Shown here piece after piece: positions 1 to 8,795 of a stretch of 64,000 nt of DNA. Each line of letters opens with the position of its first letter. The first letter of the stretch is position 1. Below the pieces are notes generated by a model that saw only the letters and a program-made list of their open reading frames with translations, was not told the DNA's origin and made no database searches. The position numbers and the translations under genes are program-made. The stretch is from Nocardioides cynanchi (GTDB lineage: Bacteria; Actinomycetota; Actinomycetes; Propionibacteriales; Nocardioidaceae), in contig NZ_CP044344.1 of the NCBI RefSeq assembly GCF_008761635.1, positions 2,914,001 to 2,978,000 of the forward strand. The letters are read 5' to 3'.

Positions 1-525
1 CGGGCGGCTCGCGTCGTCGCGGTGCCGCTCGACCAGGCCGCGCAGCCGTGAGGTGAACGCCTCGGAGACCGGCGGCCGGCCGGGTGCGGACGAGGGCCGC
101 GCCGGCACCGGCGCCGGCAGCGGTGCGCTGCGCGGCATCGCGTCGACCACGGCGTCGACCATGCGGCGTACGACGTGCTCGGCGTCGGCGACCGGCAGGC
201 CGGCCCAGGCCCGCGACTCGGCCAGGCGCTGCAGTCGCTCGGAGTCGTCGGCGGCGAGGGGCGCCAGCCGCCAGACACCGTCGGCCGGCTCGAACTTCCC
301 GGCCGCGACGAATCGCATCGCCAGCAGGGCCGCCGCCGCGAGCAGTCCGACGGAGGGATGGGCGTCGGAGCTGACGCGGGCCTTGGCCAGCACCGGCAGC
401 GCTGCCCGGATCGGCAGCGAGATCGTGCGGCTGCCGGCCGCCCCGTCGGTGAACTCGACCACGCCCAGCCGCGGGCTGTCGGCGGCGTGCAGCGTCGCCG
501 GCCCCGTCAGCGGCACGAAGCTCAA
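1..525 (-). CDS. N-terminal part of a possible SNF2-family DEAD/DEAH helicase (runs off left edge)
   Basis: An open minus-strand frame runs from a TTG at 525 to the window edge (175 codons seen). The TTG is preceded by a strong ribosome site (GGGAGGTG, 4 nt spacing), which decides the start. The visible protein begins SFVPLTGPATLHAADSPRLG. It contains helical stretches (FVAAGKFEPADGVWRLAP and HVVRRMVDAVVDAMPR) resembling the N-terminal accessory region of actinobacterial SNF2-type helicases, where a conserved 'DAVVDA' helix precedes the ATPase core. No helicase motif is inside the window, so the function is a family-resemblance guess. The frame is convincing as coding; the product name is not certain. 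Confidence 0.5.
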   Translation of the reverse strand, partial: MSFVPLTGPATLHAADSPRLGVVEFTDGAAGSRTISLPIRAALPVLAKARVSSDAHPSVGLLAAAALLAMRFVAAGKFEPADGVWRLAPLAADDSERLQRLAESRAWAGLPVADAEHVVRRMVDAVVDAMPRSAPLPAPVPARPSSAPGRPPVSEAFTSRLRGLVERHRDDASRP

Positions 526-641
526 CGCCCACCTCCCCTCGACGCGGCGGCTGTGCCGCCGACCCCGACGCTAGACCGCCGTACCGACAGCGCCACCGGC
601 ACCGGCGCGGCCCGGACCGACCAGCGATCTCACGAGAAGTG
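526..641. other. intergenic, divergent
   Basis: This gap lies between the minus-strand partial gene and the plus-strand regulator. It holds the ribosome site of the first gene (about 530-537) and otherwise GC-rich DNA with no recognisable gene. Confidence 0.5.
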
Positions 642-673
642 TTGCAAGACATCTTTCGAAAGGATACTTTCGA
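642..673 (+). promoter_or_regulatory. promoter with overlapping palindromic operator; leaderless start
   Basis: A -35 TTGCAA (642-647) and a -10 TACTTT (665-670) are 17 bp apart. A perfect inverted repeat TCGAAAG-GATA-CTTTCGA (656-673) covers the -10. A start about 7 nt after the -10 would fall at or next to the ATG at 678, so the mRNA is probably leaderless. The palindrome is a likely self-operator of the downstream winged-helix regulator. Promoter and repeat are read directly; binding by the regulator is inferred. Confidence 0.6.
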
Positions 674-677
674 TTCC

Positions 678-1313
678 ATGACCGGCGCACCCAGCTACCG
701 ACGGCTCCGCGACCCCCGCGAGCTCGCCGCGCTCGCGCATCCCGTCCGGATCGGGATCATGGAACTGCTCACCGTCTCCGGGCCGCTGACCGCCACCGAG
801 CTCGCCGACCGGCTCGACGAGACCCCGGCGAACTGCTCCTGGCACCTGCGCAAGCTCGCCGAGCACCACTTCGTGGAGGAGGCCGGAGGTGGCGTCGGGC
901 GGCAACGCCCCTGGCAGGTTACCCAGGTCGGCCTGGCCTGGGACGAGGAGGACGCCTCGCCCGCCCAGGTGCGGGCCGGGCGGGCGCTGGAGCAGATGTT
1001 CCTGGAGCGGCAGGTCACCCGGTTCCATCAGGCCCGCGCCCGGCTCCGCGACGACGGCGACGGCGAGTGGGGTGCGGCCGCCACCGTGACCCAGTCCGCG
1101 AGCTGGCTCACCCTCGACGAGCTCGACGAGATCAACGCCGAGATCCGGGCCGTGCTCGAGCGCTACACCGACCGGATCTCCGACCCTGCGAAGCGGCCGG
1201 CAGGTGCGCGTCTGTGCGAGCTCGTCGCGTGGGGGGCGCCACTGCTCCTGCCCGGGGTCGAGCCGGTCGCCGGGACCGGCGAGACGCCGCTGGCAGGAGC
1301 TGACGCGTCATGA
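678..1313 (+). CDS. ArsR-type winged helix-turn-helix transcriptional regulator
   Basis: A 211-residue DNA-binding protein. An ArsR-like helix-turn-helix lies at about residues 10-75 (DPRELAALAHPVRIGIMELL, then TATELADRLDETPANCSWHL), with a longer C-terminal part of unknown ligand. No metal-binding cysteine cluster is present, so it is probably not a metal sensor. The start at 678 is chosen over the in-frame ATG at 639 because that one lies upstream of the promoter elements and the operator sits at 656-673. The stop overlaps the ATG of the next MFS gene (ATGA), so the regulator and transporter form an operon and the regulator very likely controls that efflux pump. Confidence 0.8.
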   Translation: MTGAPSYRRLRDPRELAALAHPVRIGIMELLTVSGPLTATELADRLDETPANCSWHLRKLAEHHFVEEAGGGVGRQRPWQVTQVGLAWDEEDASPAQVRAGRALEQMFLERQVTRFHQARARLRDDGDGEWGAAATVTQSASWLTLDELDEINAEIRAVLERYTDRISDPAKRPAGARLCELVAWGAPLLLPGVEPVAGTGETPLAGADAS

Positions 1314-2590
1314 GACAGGCCTTCCACCGGCCCGGCTTCCCCCGTCTGTACCTCGGCCTGACCACCTCGATGTTCGGCGACTCGGTGATGCTGCTGGTGC
1401 TGTCGGTCTGGGTCAAGACGCTGACCGGGTCGAACGCCCAGGCGGGCCTGACGTTCCTCTTCCTCGCGGTCTCGGCCCTCTTCGCCCCCCTGATGGGGCT
1501 CGGGATCGACCGGGTACGACGCAAGCCGCTGCTGGTGTGGGGGCATCTGGCCTCCGGGGTGCTGGTCCTGCCGCTGCTCCTGGTCCACGGGGCCGGGCAG
1601 GTCTGGATCATCTGGGCGGTCGCGGCCGGCTACGGCGTCTCGTTCATCGCCCTCCCGGCCGCGCTCAACGGCCTGCTCAAGGAGCTGATGCCGGACGAGA
1701 TGCTGGTCGACGCCAACGCCTCGCTCCAGACCACCAAGGAGTCCTTCCGGCTCGTCGGCCCGCTGATCGGCGCGCTGCTCTTCACCTGGGTGGGTGGCTG
1801 GGTGGTGGCGCTTCTCGATGCCGCGACCTTCTTCGCGGCCGCGCTGGTGATCTCGACGCTCACTCTCTCGGAGGCCCCGCCCGAGCGGGAGACGACGCAG
1901 TTCTGGACCCAGATGACAGCAGGCCTGCGGCACCTGGCCACGGACCGGGTCCTCAAGCACGTGCTGGTCGGCTTCGCCATGTGCATCCTCGTGATCGGAT
2001 TCACCGAGTCCGCGATCTACGCGCTCCTCGACGCCTTCGACCGGCCCCCGACGTTCGTCTCGGTGATCGTCTCGGTGCAGGGCGTGGGAGCGATCGTCGG
2101 CGGCCTGTCCTCCAGCGCCGTGGTCAAGCGGCTCGGCGAGGTGGCGTCGTGCGTGGTCGGTCTGCTGGTCCTGGTCGTCGGGATCCTGATCATGGCCTGG
2201 ACCCACAGCATCGTGGTCGTGTGCCTGAGCGCCGCCGTGTTCGGTGCCTCTCTGCCGTTGATCACCGTGGCCCTGATGACGCTGATCCAGCGCCGTACCC
2301 CCCAGGCCGTCATGGGCCGGGTCTCCGCCGCGATCGAGGTGGTCATGGGCACCCCCCAGGCGGTGTCCCTCGCGATCGGCTCACTGCTGGTCCTGGTGCT
2401 GAGCTACCGCCAGATCTTCACGATCATGGGTGTGGTCACCCTCCTGGCGGCGGCCTACATCGCCGTCCTGCTCCGTCGCCAGATCGTCGACGACGTACGA
2501 CGTCCGGCTGATGCCGGCCCCGACGCCGTCCGGCACGAGGAAGCGCTGACCGACGCGGCGGTGCTGCCCAGCGGGACGCTCGAGCCGTGA
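1310..2590 (+). CDS. MFS transporter
   Basis: A 426-residue major facilitator superfamily membrane protein with about 12 hydrophobic segments. The family loop between helices 2 and 3 is visible as GLGIDRVRRKP (about residues 63-73). It begins MRQAFHRPGFPRLYLGLTTS, typical of the MFS_3/enterobactin-exporter-like subgroup of actinobacterial efflux proteins. It overlaps the upstream ArsR-type regulator by 4 bp (ATGA) and is translated coupled to it. It likely exports a small toxic compound or metabolite at the cytoplasmic membrane, with induction through the regulator. The substrate cannot be read from sequence. Confidence 0.85.
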   Translation: MRQAFHRPGFPRLYLGLTTSMFGDSVMLLVLSVWVKTLTGSNAQAGLTFLFLAVSALFAPLMGLGIDRVRRKPLLVWGHLASGVLVLPLLLVHGAGQVWIIWAVAAGYGVSFIALPAALNGLLKELMPDEMLVDANASLQTTKESFRLVGPLIGALLFTWVGGWVVALLDAATFFAAALVISTLTLSEAPPERETTQFWTQMTAGLRHLATDRVLKHVLVGFAMCILVIGFTESAIYALLDAFDRPPTFVSVIVSVQGVGAIVGGLSSSAVVKRLGEVASCVVGLLVLVVGILIMAWTHSIVVVCLSAAVFGASLPLITVALMTLIQRRTPQAVMGRVSAAIEVVMGTPQAVSLAIGSLLVLVLSYRQIFTIMGVVTLLAAAYIAVLLRRQIVDDVRRPADAGPDAVRHEEALTDAAVLPSGTLEP

Positions 2591-2686
2591 CCCGACGGCG
2601 CCCTCCGGCGCCGCAAACACACTGGCCCGTTGTCGGCGGGAGTCCCTACGCTCGGGACGAGGACACACGCACAGGGAGTACGACAC

Positions 2687-4267
2687 ATGAGTACTGAGAT
2701 CGACAGCCAGGTCGGCGACCCCGCCAGGGGAGCCGGCAACTCGGACGGCAAGCTCGACCGGCGCGTCATGGTGGTGGCCGGCGTGGTCGTGCTGGGCGCG
2801 ATCATGTCGATCCTCGACATCACCGTCGTCGCGGTCGCCCAGCGCACCTTCCAGGACATCTTCGGCAAGACCCAGGCCCAGGTCGCCTGGACCTCCACCG
2901 GCTACACCCTGGCCCTGGCCACGGTGATCCCGCTGACCGGCTGGGCCGCCGACCGCTTCGGCACCAAGCGCCTCTACATCCTCGCGATCGTGCTGTTCAC
3001 CGCCGGCTCCGCGCTCTGCTCGACCGCGTCGAGCCTGGAGATGCTGGTCGGCTTCCGGGTCCTCCAGGGCCTCGGCGGCGGCATGCTGATGCCGCTGGGC
3101 ATGACCATCCTGACCCGGGCGGCCGGTCCCGAGCGGCTCGGCCGGGTGATGGCGATCCTCGGCGTCCCGATGCTGCTCGGCCCGATCTTCGGCCCGATCC
3201 TGGGTGGCTGGCTGATCGACGTCGCCTCGTGGCGCTGGATCTTCCTGATCAACGTCCCGATCGGCATCGTCGCCGCCGTCTACTCCTGGCGCGCCCTCGA
3301 CCGCGACGAGGTGCATCCCTCCGAGAGCTTCGACTTCGTCGGCATGCTGCTGCTCTCCCCCGGTCTCGCCTTCTTCCTCTTCGGGGTCTCCTCGATCCCC
3401 GCCGCGCAGGCCGAGCACGGCACGATGTGGACCACCCGGGTCGTGCTGTTCTCGGCACTCGGGCTGGCGCTGATCGTCGCGTTCGTGCCCTGGGCCCTGC
3501 GTCGGCGCAACATCCACCCGCTGGTCCAGCTGCGTCTGTTCAGCAACCGCTACATGACCATCGCGGTGATCACGATGGCGCTGTTCGCGATGGCGTTCTT
3601 CGGGGCCAGCCTGTTGTTCACGCTCTACTTCCAGCAGGTCCGCGGCGAGTCGCCACTGAGCTCGGGCTGGCTGGTGGCCCCGCAGGGCTTCGGCGCCATG
3701 CTCACGATGCCGGTCGCCGGCTTCCTCGCCGACAAGATCGGCCCGGGCAAGGTCGTCCTGACCGGGCTGGTCTTCGACACCGTCGGCATGGGCATGATGA
3801 CGGCCGTCGACGAGAAGACGTCGTACACCTACATCATCGCGGCCTTCGTGGTGATGGGGCTGGGCATGGGGTCGACGATGATGCCGGTCTTCACCGCGGC
3901 GCTGGCCAGCCTTCCCGGCCACGACGTGGCCCGCGGGTCGACCCTGATGAACATCACCCAGCAGATCTCGATCTCGGTGGGAACGGCCCTGTTCAGCGTG
4001 CTGCTCACCAGTGCCTACAACGCCCACTCCACCGTCGTGAACCCGACCCTGGCCCTCCAGGGCGGTGCCGACCCGGCCTCGCTCGGCCTGAGCCAGACCC
4101 AGGCCGACTCGGTGACGGCGCTCGGTCTGCACTACATGGGGACGGCGTTCGGGCAGGCCTACATCGTGGCCACGGTGCTGGTCGGGCTGTGCCTGGTCCC
4201 GGCGTTCTTCCTGCCGCGCAAGCCGCCCGAGCACGCGGTGGACCCCGCGGCGATGCTGGTCGGCTGA
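2687..4267 (+). CDS. DHA2-family (EmrB/QacA-like) MFS drug exporter
   Basis: A 526-residue exporter with about 14 membrane segments. Motif A-like sequence GWAADRFGTKRLY follows helix 2, and the motif-C-like glycine/proline-rich GVPMLLGPIFGPILGGW lies in helix 5. The start is the ATG at 2687, preceded by an AGGGAG ribosome site; an in-frame ATG at 2630 has no such signal. The gene stands alone, 96 bp after the upstream MFS gene, and is followed by a strong hairpin (4274-4302). Family knowledge suggests proton-driven export of hydrophobic drugs; the substrate is unknown. Confidence 0.85.
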   Translation: MSTEIDSQVGDPARGAGNSDGKLDRRVMVVAGVVVLGAIMSILDITVVAVAQRTFQDIFGKTQAQVAWTSTGYTLALATVIPLTGWAADRFGTKRLYILAIVLFTAGSALCSTASSLEMLVGFRVLQGLGGGMLMPLGMTILTRAAGPERLGRVMAILGVPMLLGPIFGPILGGWLIDVASWRWIFLINVPIGIVAAVYSWRALDRDEVHPSESFDFVGMLLLSPGLAFFLFGVSSIPAAQAEHGTMWTTRVVLFSALGLALIVAFVPWALRRRNIHPLVQLRLFSNRYMTIAVITMALFAMAFFGASLLFTLYFQQVRGESPLSSGWLVAPQGFGAMLTMPVAGFLADKIGPGKVVLTGLVFDTVGMGMMTAVDEKTSYTYIIAAFVVMGLGMGSTMMPVFTAALASLPGHDVARGSTLMNITQQISISVGTALFSVLLTSAYNAHSTVVNPTLALQGGADPASLGLSQTQADSVTALGLHYMGTAFGQAYIVATVLVGLCLVPAFFLPRKPPEHAVDPAAMLVG

Positions 4268-4273
4268 CCGCGA

Positions 4274-4302
4274 GGCCTCACCGGGCCGGTCCCGGTGAGG
4301 CC
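4274..4302 (+). terminator. intrinsic-type terminator hairpin after the DHA2 exporter
   Basis: A perfect 12-bp stem GGCCTCACCGGG / CCCGGTGAGGCC with a 5-nt loop, 7 bp after the stop codon. It has no U-tract, as is usual for high-GC actinobacterial terminators. Confidence 0.75.
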
Positions 4303-4336
4303 GGTCCGCGGCCTCGGCACGTCGTATCCTGCGCGG

Positions 4337-5023
4337 GTGCGTCCCGCCTCCCTGCTCGCCGTCGTCGTCTCGGCGATCCTGGGAGCGGTGTGCGGTGTCG
4401 GCGGCGGGCTCGCGCTCGACCGCCATCGCGACGGGTCGTTCTCCGACCCGCTGGCGCTCGGGATCCACCTCGAGAACCAGTCCTGCACCGACGGCACCCT
4501 GGTCGTCGTGGCCACCGGCGACTCGGCCCCGGCGCTGGCCACGGCCGTGGCCCAGGACCCGCACCTGCGCTACCTCGACACCCGGCACTCCTGCGCCACC
4601 GCCTGGGCCGAGCAGGGCCCGACGCCGCGCTACGCCGCCTTCCTCGGTCCGTTCGCCTCGCGCCAGGAGGCCTGCGCGACCCGGATGACGGCCGAGCACC
4701 GCGGCGACTTCGTCACCCGCCTCCACGACGGGGACGCCAAGCCGGTCCGCTGCGTGTGCTACGAGCCGGCCAGCGCGATGCCGGTGCTGCGGTCCGGCCT
4801 GGAGGCCAGCGTCCTCGACGGGATCTGGGTCCGGGCGATGCAGCGCGTCCTGACCGACCTCGGCTACCTGGCCAAGGGCCACATGAGCAGCTTCTACGAC
4901 CAGCCCACCGTCGCGGCGGTCGAGCAGTTCCAGAGTGAGAGCGGGCTGCGCGCCAACGGAGTCGTCGGGCCCGCCACCTGGGCGGCGCTGGTCACCCGGG
5001 GCTGCAAGCTCTACGCGTCCTGA
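4337..5023 (+). CDS. secreted or membrane-anchored peptidoglycan-binding domain protein
   Basis: A 228-residue protein from a GTG at 4337. The N-terminus VRPASLLAVVVSAILGAVCG is a signal anchor. The middle (about 30-150) has several cysteines and no family I recognise. The C-terminal 65 residues (MQRVLTDLGYLAKGHMSSFY... AVEQFQSESGLRANGVVGPA TWAALV) form a PG_binding_1 fold with its LG(Y)L and FQ...LxxDGxVGxxTW pattern. A -10 like TATCCT lies at 4325-4330, so the mRNA may be leaderless. It likely binds cell-wall peptidoglycan outside the membrane. It overlaps the 3' end of the convergent phosphatase gene by 13 bp. Confidence 0.7.
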   Translation: MRPASLLAVVVSAILGAVCGVGGGLALDRHRDGSFSDPLALGIHLENQSCTDGTLVVVATGDSAPALATAVAQDPHLRYLDTRHSCATAWAEQGPTPRYAAFLGPFASRQEACATRMTAEHRGDFVTRLHDGDAKPVRCVCYEPASAMPVLRSGLEASVLDGIWVRAMQRVLTDLGYLAKGHMSSFYDQPTVAAVEQFQSESGLRANGVVGPATWAALVTRGCKLYAS

Positions 5024-5781
5024 CCCGATCGCCCCGCGTCGCGGAACGCCTCGCCGTCGAGAGTCGGCACGACGGCACTCACGTCGTACGCCGCCGCGAT
5101 CGCGACGTCCTCGGCGAAGCCCCCGGTGACCAGCTCGCGACCACTGGCGCAGGCCGCCAGCGCCTCCGCCAACCCGTGGCGTACGGCGTCGAAGGCCGCC
5201 GTCGCAGCCACTGCCTCCGGACTGGCGCCGTCCAGGCCCAGGGCCGCGAGCACTGCGCCCGCACCCCACAGGTCCTCGACCGCGGGCCGCAACGAGCCGT
5301 CGGGCCAGCGCTCCCCCGCCGCCACCACGCTCACCCGACCCGGTCGGTCGCGCAGCCGGCGACCGACGGCGGAGGCGTTGCGCAGGCAGGCGCCGACGAC
5401 GGTCAGGCCGGAGTCCGCGAGGCCGAGACTGATCGCCGAGCCGTTCGGCGAGGGCAGCACGACCCGCTCGACGCCACGGGCCTCGGCGAACGAGACCGGC
5501 GAGAGGGTCACCGCCCCCGACCTCAGGCCCTCGCGACGGCCGACCGCCAGGACCGCACCGCGGGCAGCGGCGTACGACGCCGCGTCCGTGGCCGCCCAGG
5601 GGTACGGATGCACGGCGATCCCCTGCTCGACGGCGACGCACAGCGTGGTCGTGAACGACAGCACGTCGACCACGACGGCCACGTCGCCGGGACGGGCATC
5701 GGCGGCCAGCGCCGCGGCGCCGGTCGGCCCCCACTCGAGCCGGCGACGGTACGACGCCTGGCCGTGCTCGGGGTGGGTCAC
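5011..5781 (-). CDS. 2-phosphosulfolactate phosphatase-like (ComB family) protein
   Basis: A 256-residue protein. The family core is visible as VAVVVDVLSFTTTLCVAVEQG near residue 35, the SPNGSAIS segment near residue 110, VVGACLRNA, and GERWPDGSLRPAVEDLWGAGA. ComB enzymes hydrolyse phosphosulfolactate with Mg2+. In Actinobacteria these proteins occur without the coenzyme M pathway, so the real substrate is open. The GTG at 5781 is chosen because it overlaps the stop of the upstream M13 peptidase gene (GTGA), giving translational coupling. Longer readings extend into the peptidase gene without a ribosome site. Confidence 0.8.
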   Translation of the reverse strand: MTHPEHGQASYRRRLEWGPTGAAALAADARPGDVAVVVDVLSFTTTLCVAVEQGIAVHPYPWAATDAASYAAARGAVLAVGRREGLRSGAVTLSPVSFAEARGVERVVLPSPNGSAISLGLADSGLTVVGACLRNASAVGRRLRDRPGRVSVVAAGERWPDGSLRPAVEDLWGAGAVLAALGLDGASPEAVAATAAFDAVRHGLAEALAACASGRELVTGGFAEDVAIAAAYDVSAVVPTLDGEAFRDAGRSGQDA

Positions 5782-7730
5782 CAGATCCGGACGCGGTCCT
5801 CGGGCTCGAGCCACAGTCCGTCGCCCGGCTCGGTGCCGAAGGTCGCGTGGAACTCGTCGAGGTTGCGCACGATGTTGGCCCGGAACTCCGGGGGGCTGTG
5901 CGGGTCGACGGTGAGGTACTGCTGGTCGAGCTCCAGCCGTCGCTTGGTCCGCCAGCAGAACGCCCAGTTGAAGAACAGGTCCTGCGCGCCCTCGAGGGTG
6001 AGGTCACCACCGGCCGCGAGCGAGTAGGCGACCAGAGCGATGGTCAGGCCGCCGAGGTCGCCGATGTTCTCGCCGACGGTCAGCGCGCCGTTCACGTGCT
6101 CGCCGGGCAGGTTGCGCGGTGAGAAACCGTTGTACTGCTCGATCAGGGTCTTCGACTTCTGCTCGAAGGCGGCCTTGTCGTCGGGGGTCCACCAGTCGTG
6201 CAGGTTGCCGGCACCGTCGTACTGGGCACCCTGGTCGTCGAAGCCGTGGCCGATCTCGTGCCCGATCACCGCGCCGATGCCGCCGTAGTTCTCCGCCATC
6301 TCGGCGTCCGGGGAGAAGAAGGGCTTCTGGAGGATCGCGGCGGGGAAGCAGATCTCGTTCATGCCGGGCCGGTAGTAGGCGTTGACGGTCTGCGGCAGCA
6401 TCAGCCACTCGCTGCGGTCGACCGGGGCGCCGACCTTGGCCAGCTGGCGCCGGGTCTCGAAGGCGTTGGCGGCGGCGACGTTGCCGAGCAGGTCGTCGGG
6501 GCGGAACTCCAGCGACGTGTAGTCGCGGAAGGAGTCGGGGTAGCCGATCTTGGAGCGGAACAGGTCGAGCTTCTCGTAGGCGCGCTGCTTGGTCTCCTCG
6601 CTCATCCAGTCCAGGGCGGCGATCGACTGCCGGTAGGCCGCGAGCAGGTTGCCGACGAGCTCCTCCATCATCGCCTTGGACTCCGGCGGGAAGTGGCGGT
6701 CGACGTAGACCCGCCCGACGGCCTCGCCGACCGAGCCCTCCACGAGCGCGACCCCGCGCTTCCAGCGCTCCCGCAGCTGGGGGGTGCCGGACAGGGTCCG
6801 GGCGTAGAAGTCGAAGTTGGCCTCGACGAAGGCGCTGGAGAGGTACGGCGCGCAGGCGCGGACCACGCGGGCCAGCAGCCAGGTGCGCCAGTCCTCGAGC
6901 GGGATCTCCTCCAGTGCCGTGGACAGGTGGGCGAGGTAGGAGGGCTGGCGGACGCAGGTCTCGGCGATCGACTCCGGCGAGCCGCCGAGGTTGCGGATGA
7001 AGGCCTCCCAGTCGAAGGCCGGGCAGAGCTCGTGCAGGCTCTCGAGGGTGGTCAGGTTGTAGGTCTTCTGCACGTCGCGGGTCTCCGCACGCTCCCAGTG
7101 CCCCTGCGCGAGCCGCGTCTCGACACTCATCACCGTGGCCGCGGCGGCCGCCGGGTCGGCGTGGTCGATCAGGGTGAAGACCGTGGTCAGGAAGGCGACG
7201 TACTTCTCCCGGACCTCGGCGAACTTCTCGTCGCGGTAGTAGGTCTCGTCGGGCAGCCCGGTCCCGCCCTGCACGAGGTTGACCAGGCAGCGGTCGGAGT
7301 CACGGGCGTCGACGTCGACGTACAGGCCGAACGGGCCGCTGCCGCCGATCTGCTCGAACTCGCCGATGAAGGCCGCGAAGTCACGGATGTCGCGCAGGCT
7401 CTCGACCGCGGCCAGCAGGGGCCGGATCGGCTCGGCGCCGCGGCGCTCGACGGCGTCCTCATCCATGAACGACGCGTAGAGGCAGGCGATCCGCATCGCG
7501 TCGTCGTCGAGACCCTCCCGGCCGGAGACCACCTGCTCGGCCAGCTCCTCGATGATCGTGCGGACCTGCGCCTCGGCGGCGTCGGCCAGCTGGACGAACG
7601 GCCCCCAGCTGCCCTTGTCGGCCGGGATCTCGGCGGTCTCCAGCCAACGGCCGTTGACGTGACCGAAGAGGTCGTCCTGCGGACGGATGTCGGGATCCAT
7701 GCCCGCCCGGGCGTCGTCCAGCGTGCTCAT
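5778..7730 (-). CDS. M13-family zinc metalloendopeptidase (PepO/neprilysin-like)
   Basis: A 650-residue enzyme, normal length for bacterial M13 peptidases. The zinc site is visible as GHEIGHGFDDQGAQYDG (HExxH, about residue 480). The downstream NGALTVGENIGDLGGLTIAL supplies the third ligand (ExxxD). NAYYRPGMNEICFPAAIL carries the NAYY substrate-binding motif, and the C-terminus has FRANIVRNLDEFHATF before the end. There is no signal peptide, so the enzyme is probably cytoplasmic and cleaves short peptides. The first gene of an operon with the ComB-like gene (4-bp overlap). Confidence 0.93.
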   Translation of the reverse strand: MSTLDDARAGMDPDIRPQDDLFGHVNGRWLETAEIPADKGSWGPFVQLADAAEAQVRTIIEELAEQVVSGREGLDDDAMRIACLYASFMDEDAVERRGAEPIRPLLAAVESLRDIRDFAAFIGEFEQIGGSGPFGLYVDVDARDSDRCLVNLVQGGTGLPDETYYRDEKFAEVREKYVAFLTTVFTLIDHADPAAAAATVMSVETRLAQGHWERAETRDVQKTYNLTTLESLHELCPAFDWEAFIRNLGGSPESIAETCVRQPSYLAHLSTALEEIPLEDWRTWLLARVVRACAPYLSSAFVEANFDFYARTLSGTPQLRERWKRGVALVEGSVGEAVGRVYVDRHFPPESKAMMEELVGNLLAAYRQSIAALDWMSEETKQRAYEKLDLFRSKIGYPDSFRDYTSLEFRPDDLLGNVAAANAFETRRQLAKVGAPVDRSEWLMLPQTVNAYYRPGMNEICFPAAILQKPFFSPDAEMAENYGGIGAVIGHEIGHGFDDQGAQYDGAGNLHDWWTPDDKAAFEQKSKTLIEQYNGFSPRNLPGEHVNGALTVGENIGDLGGLTIALVAYSLAAGGDLTLEGAQDLFFNWAFCWRTKRRLELDQQYLTVDPHSPPEFRANIVRNLDEFHATFGTEPGDGLWLEPEDRVRIW

Positions 7731-7757
7731 TCCAGCGAGCCTAGATGGAGGGCAGGG

Positions 7758-8738
7758 TCAGCGCACATGCGCGACCGACTTGCCGAGGGTGCGGCGAGCC
7801 TCCATGTCGGCCAGTGCGCGGCCGAACTCCTCCAGCGGGTACGTCGTCCCGACCGGCGGCCGGACCGCCCCGGACTCGATCATCGGGAGCAGTCGTGACC
7901 ACTGCCGGCGCATGTAGGGCGCGTGCACCATCGCGTAGCCGCCCCAGCCGACACCGCGCACGTCGGTGTTGGCCAGCAGCAGCCGGTTGACCCTCACCTC
8001 GGGAATGCCCTGGCCGGCGGCGAAGCCGACCACCAGCAGCCGACCGAACGGGGCGAGGCAGCGCAGCGAGTCGGTGAAGACGTCACCGCCCACGACGTCC
8101 AGCACGACGTCCACACCGCGGCCGTCGGTGAGCCCCAGGGCGGCGTCCTTGAAGCCGTCGAGCAGCACCGCCTCGTCGGCGCCCGCGGCGCGAGCGAACG
8201 CCGCCTTCTCCTCGGTCGAGACCACGGCGATGGTCCGGGCGCCGAGGCCACGCGCGACCTGGAGCGTCGCGGTGCCGACCCCGCCCGCGGCGCCGTGGAC
8301 CAGAACGGTGTCGCCCGGCTTCACCTGACCCCGCTCCTCGAGCGCGAACAGCGCCGTCAGGTAGTTCATCGGCAGCGCCGCGCCCTCGTCGTACGACGTG
8401 GTGTCGGGCAGGGCGAACACCGCGGTGGCCGGCAGCAGGCAGCGCTCCGACGCGCCGCCGTACGGCACCACACCGGCCACCCGGTCACCGGGCGCCAGGT
8501 CGGGCCGCTCGGCGTCCGCCCCGAGCGCGACCACCGTGCCGGCCACGTCGACGCCGAGGGTGAACGGCGGCTCCGGCTTGAGCTGGTACTCCCCCTTGCT
8601 GAGCAGCAGGTCGGGGAAGGAGACCCCGACGGACTCGACCTCGACCAGGACGTCGGTCGGGCCGGGCTCCGGCTCGGGTACCTCGGTGACCCGGACGTCG
8701 GCGGGACCGGTGGGCGTGAGGACCTGGACGGCGCGCAT
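7758..8738 (-). CDS. NADPH:quinone oxidoreductase-type medium-chain reductase
   Basis: A 326-residue zinc-independent member of the MDR superfamily. A GroES-like N-terminal part begins MRAVQVLTPTGPADVRVTEV, followed by a Rossmann fold with the nucleotide motif VHGAAGGVGTATLQVARGLG (about 145-165). Family members reduce quinones or alpha,beta-enones with NADPH in the cytoplasm. The start is the ATG at 8738; the frame stays open further upstream but runs into the divergent lipoprotein gene. It is 28 bp downstream of the M13 peptidase start and is transcribed in the same direction, so it may form a loose operon. Confidence 0.85.
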   Translation of the reverse strand: MRAVQVLTPTGPADVRVTEVPEPEPGPTDVLVEVESVGVSFPDLLLSKGEYQLKPEPPFTLGVDVAGTVVALGADAERPDLAPGDRVAGVVPYGGASERCLLPATAVFALPDTTSYDEGAALPMNYLTALFALEERGQVKPGDTVLVHGAAGGVGTATLQVARGLGARTIAVVSTEEKAAFARAAGADEAVLLDGFKDAALGLTDGRGVDVVLDVVGGDVFTDSLRCLAPFGRLLVVGFAAGQGIPEVRVNRLLLANTDVRGVGWGGYAMVHAPYMRRQWSRLLPMIESGAVRPPVGTTYPLEEFGRALADMEARRTLGKSVAHVR

Positions 8739-8795
8739 GGGTTCATCCTGCCGCCACCGGTGGAACCGCTCCGGCACCGGTCGCGTCCGATCCTC

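Noticed and set aside
2381..6010. 1209-codon minus-strand open frame, and similar very long frames at 18125-21637, 26328-27857 and 27548-28924
   Set aside because: They lie opposite clear genes with full domain motifs and have Arg/Gly/Asp/His-rich low-complexity translations, as expected for antisense frames in high-GC DNA.
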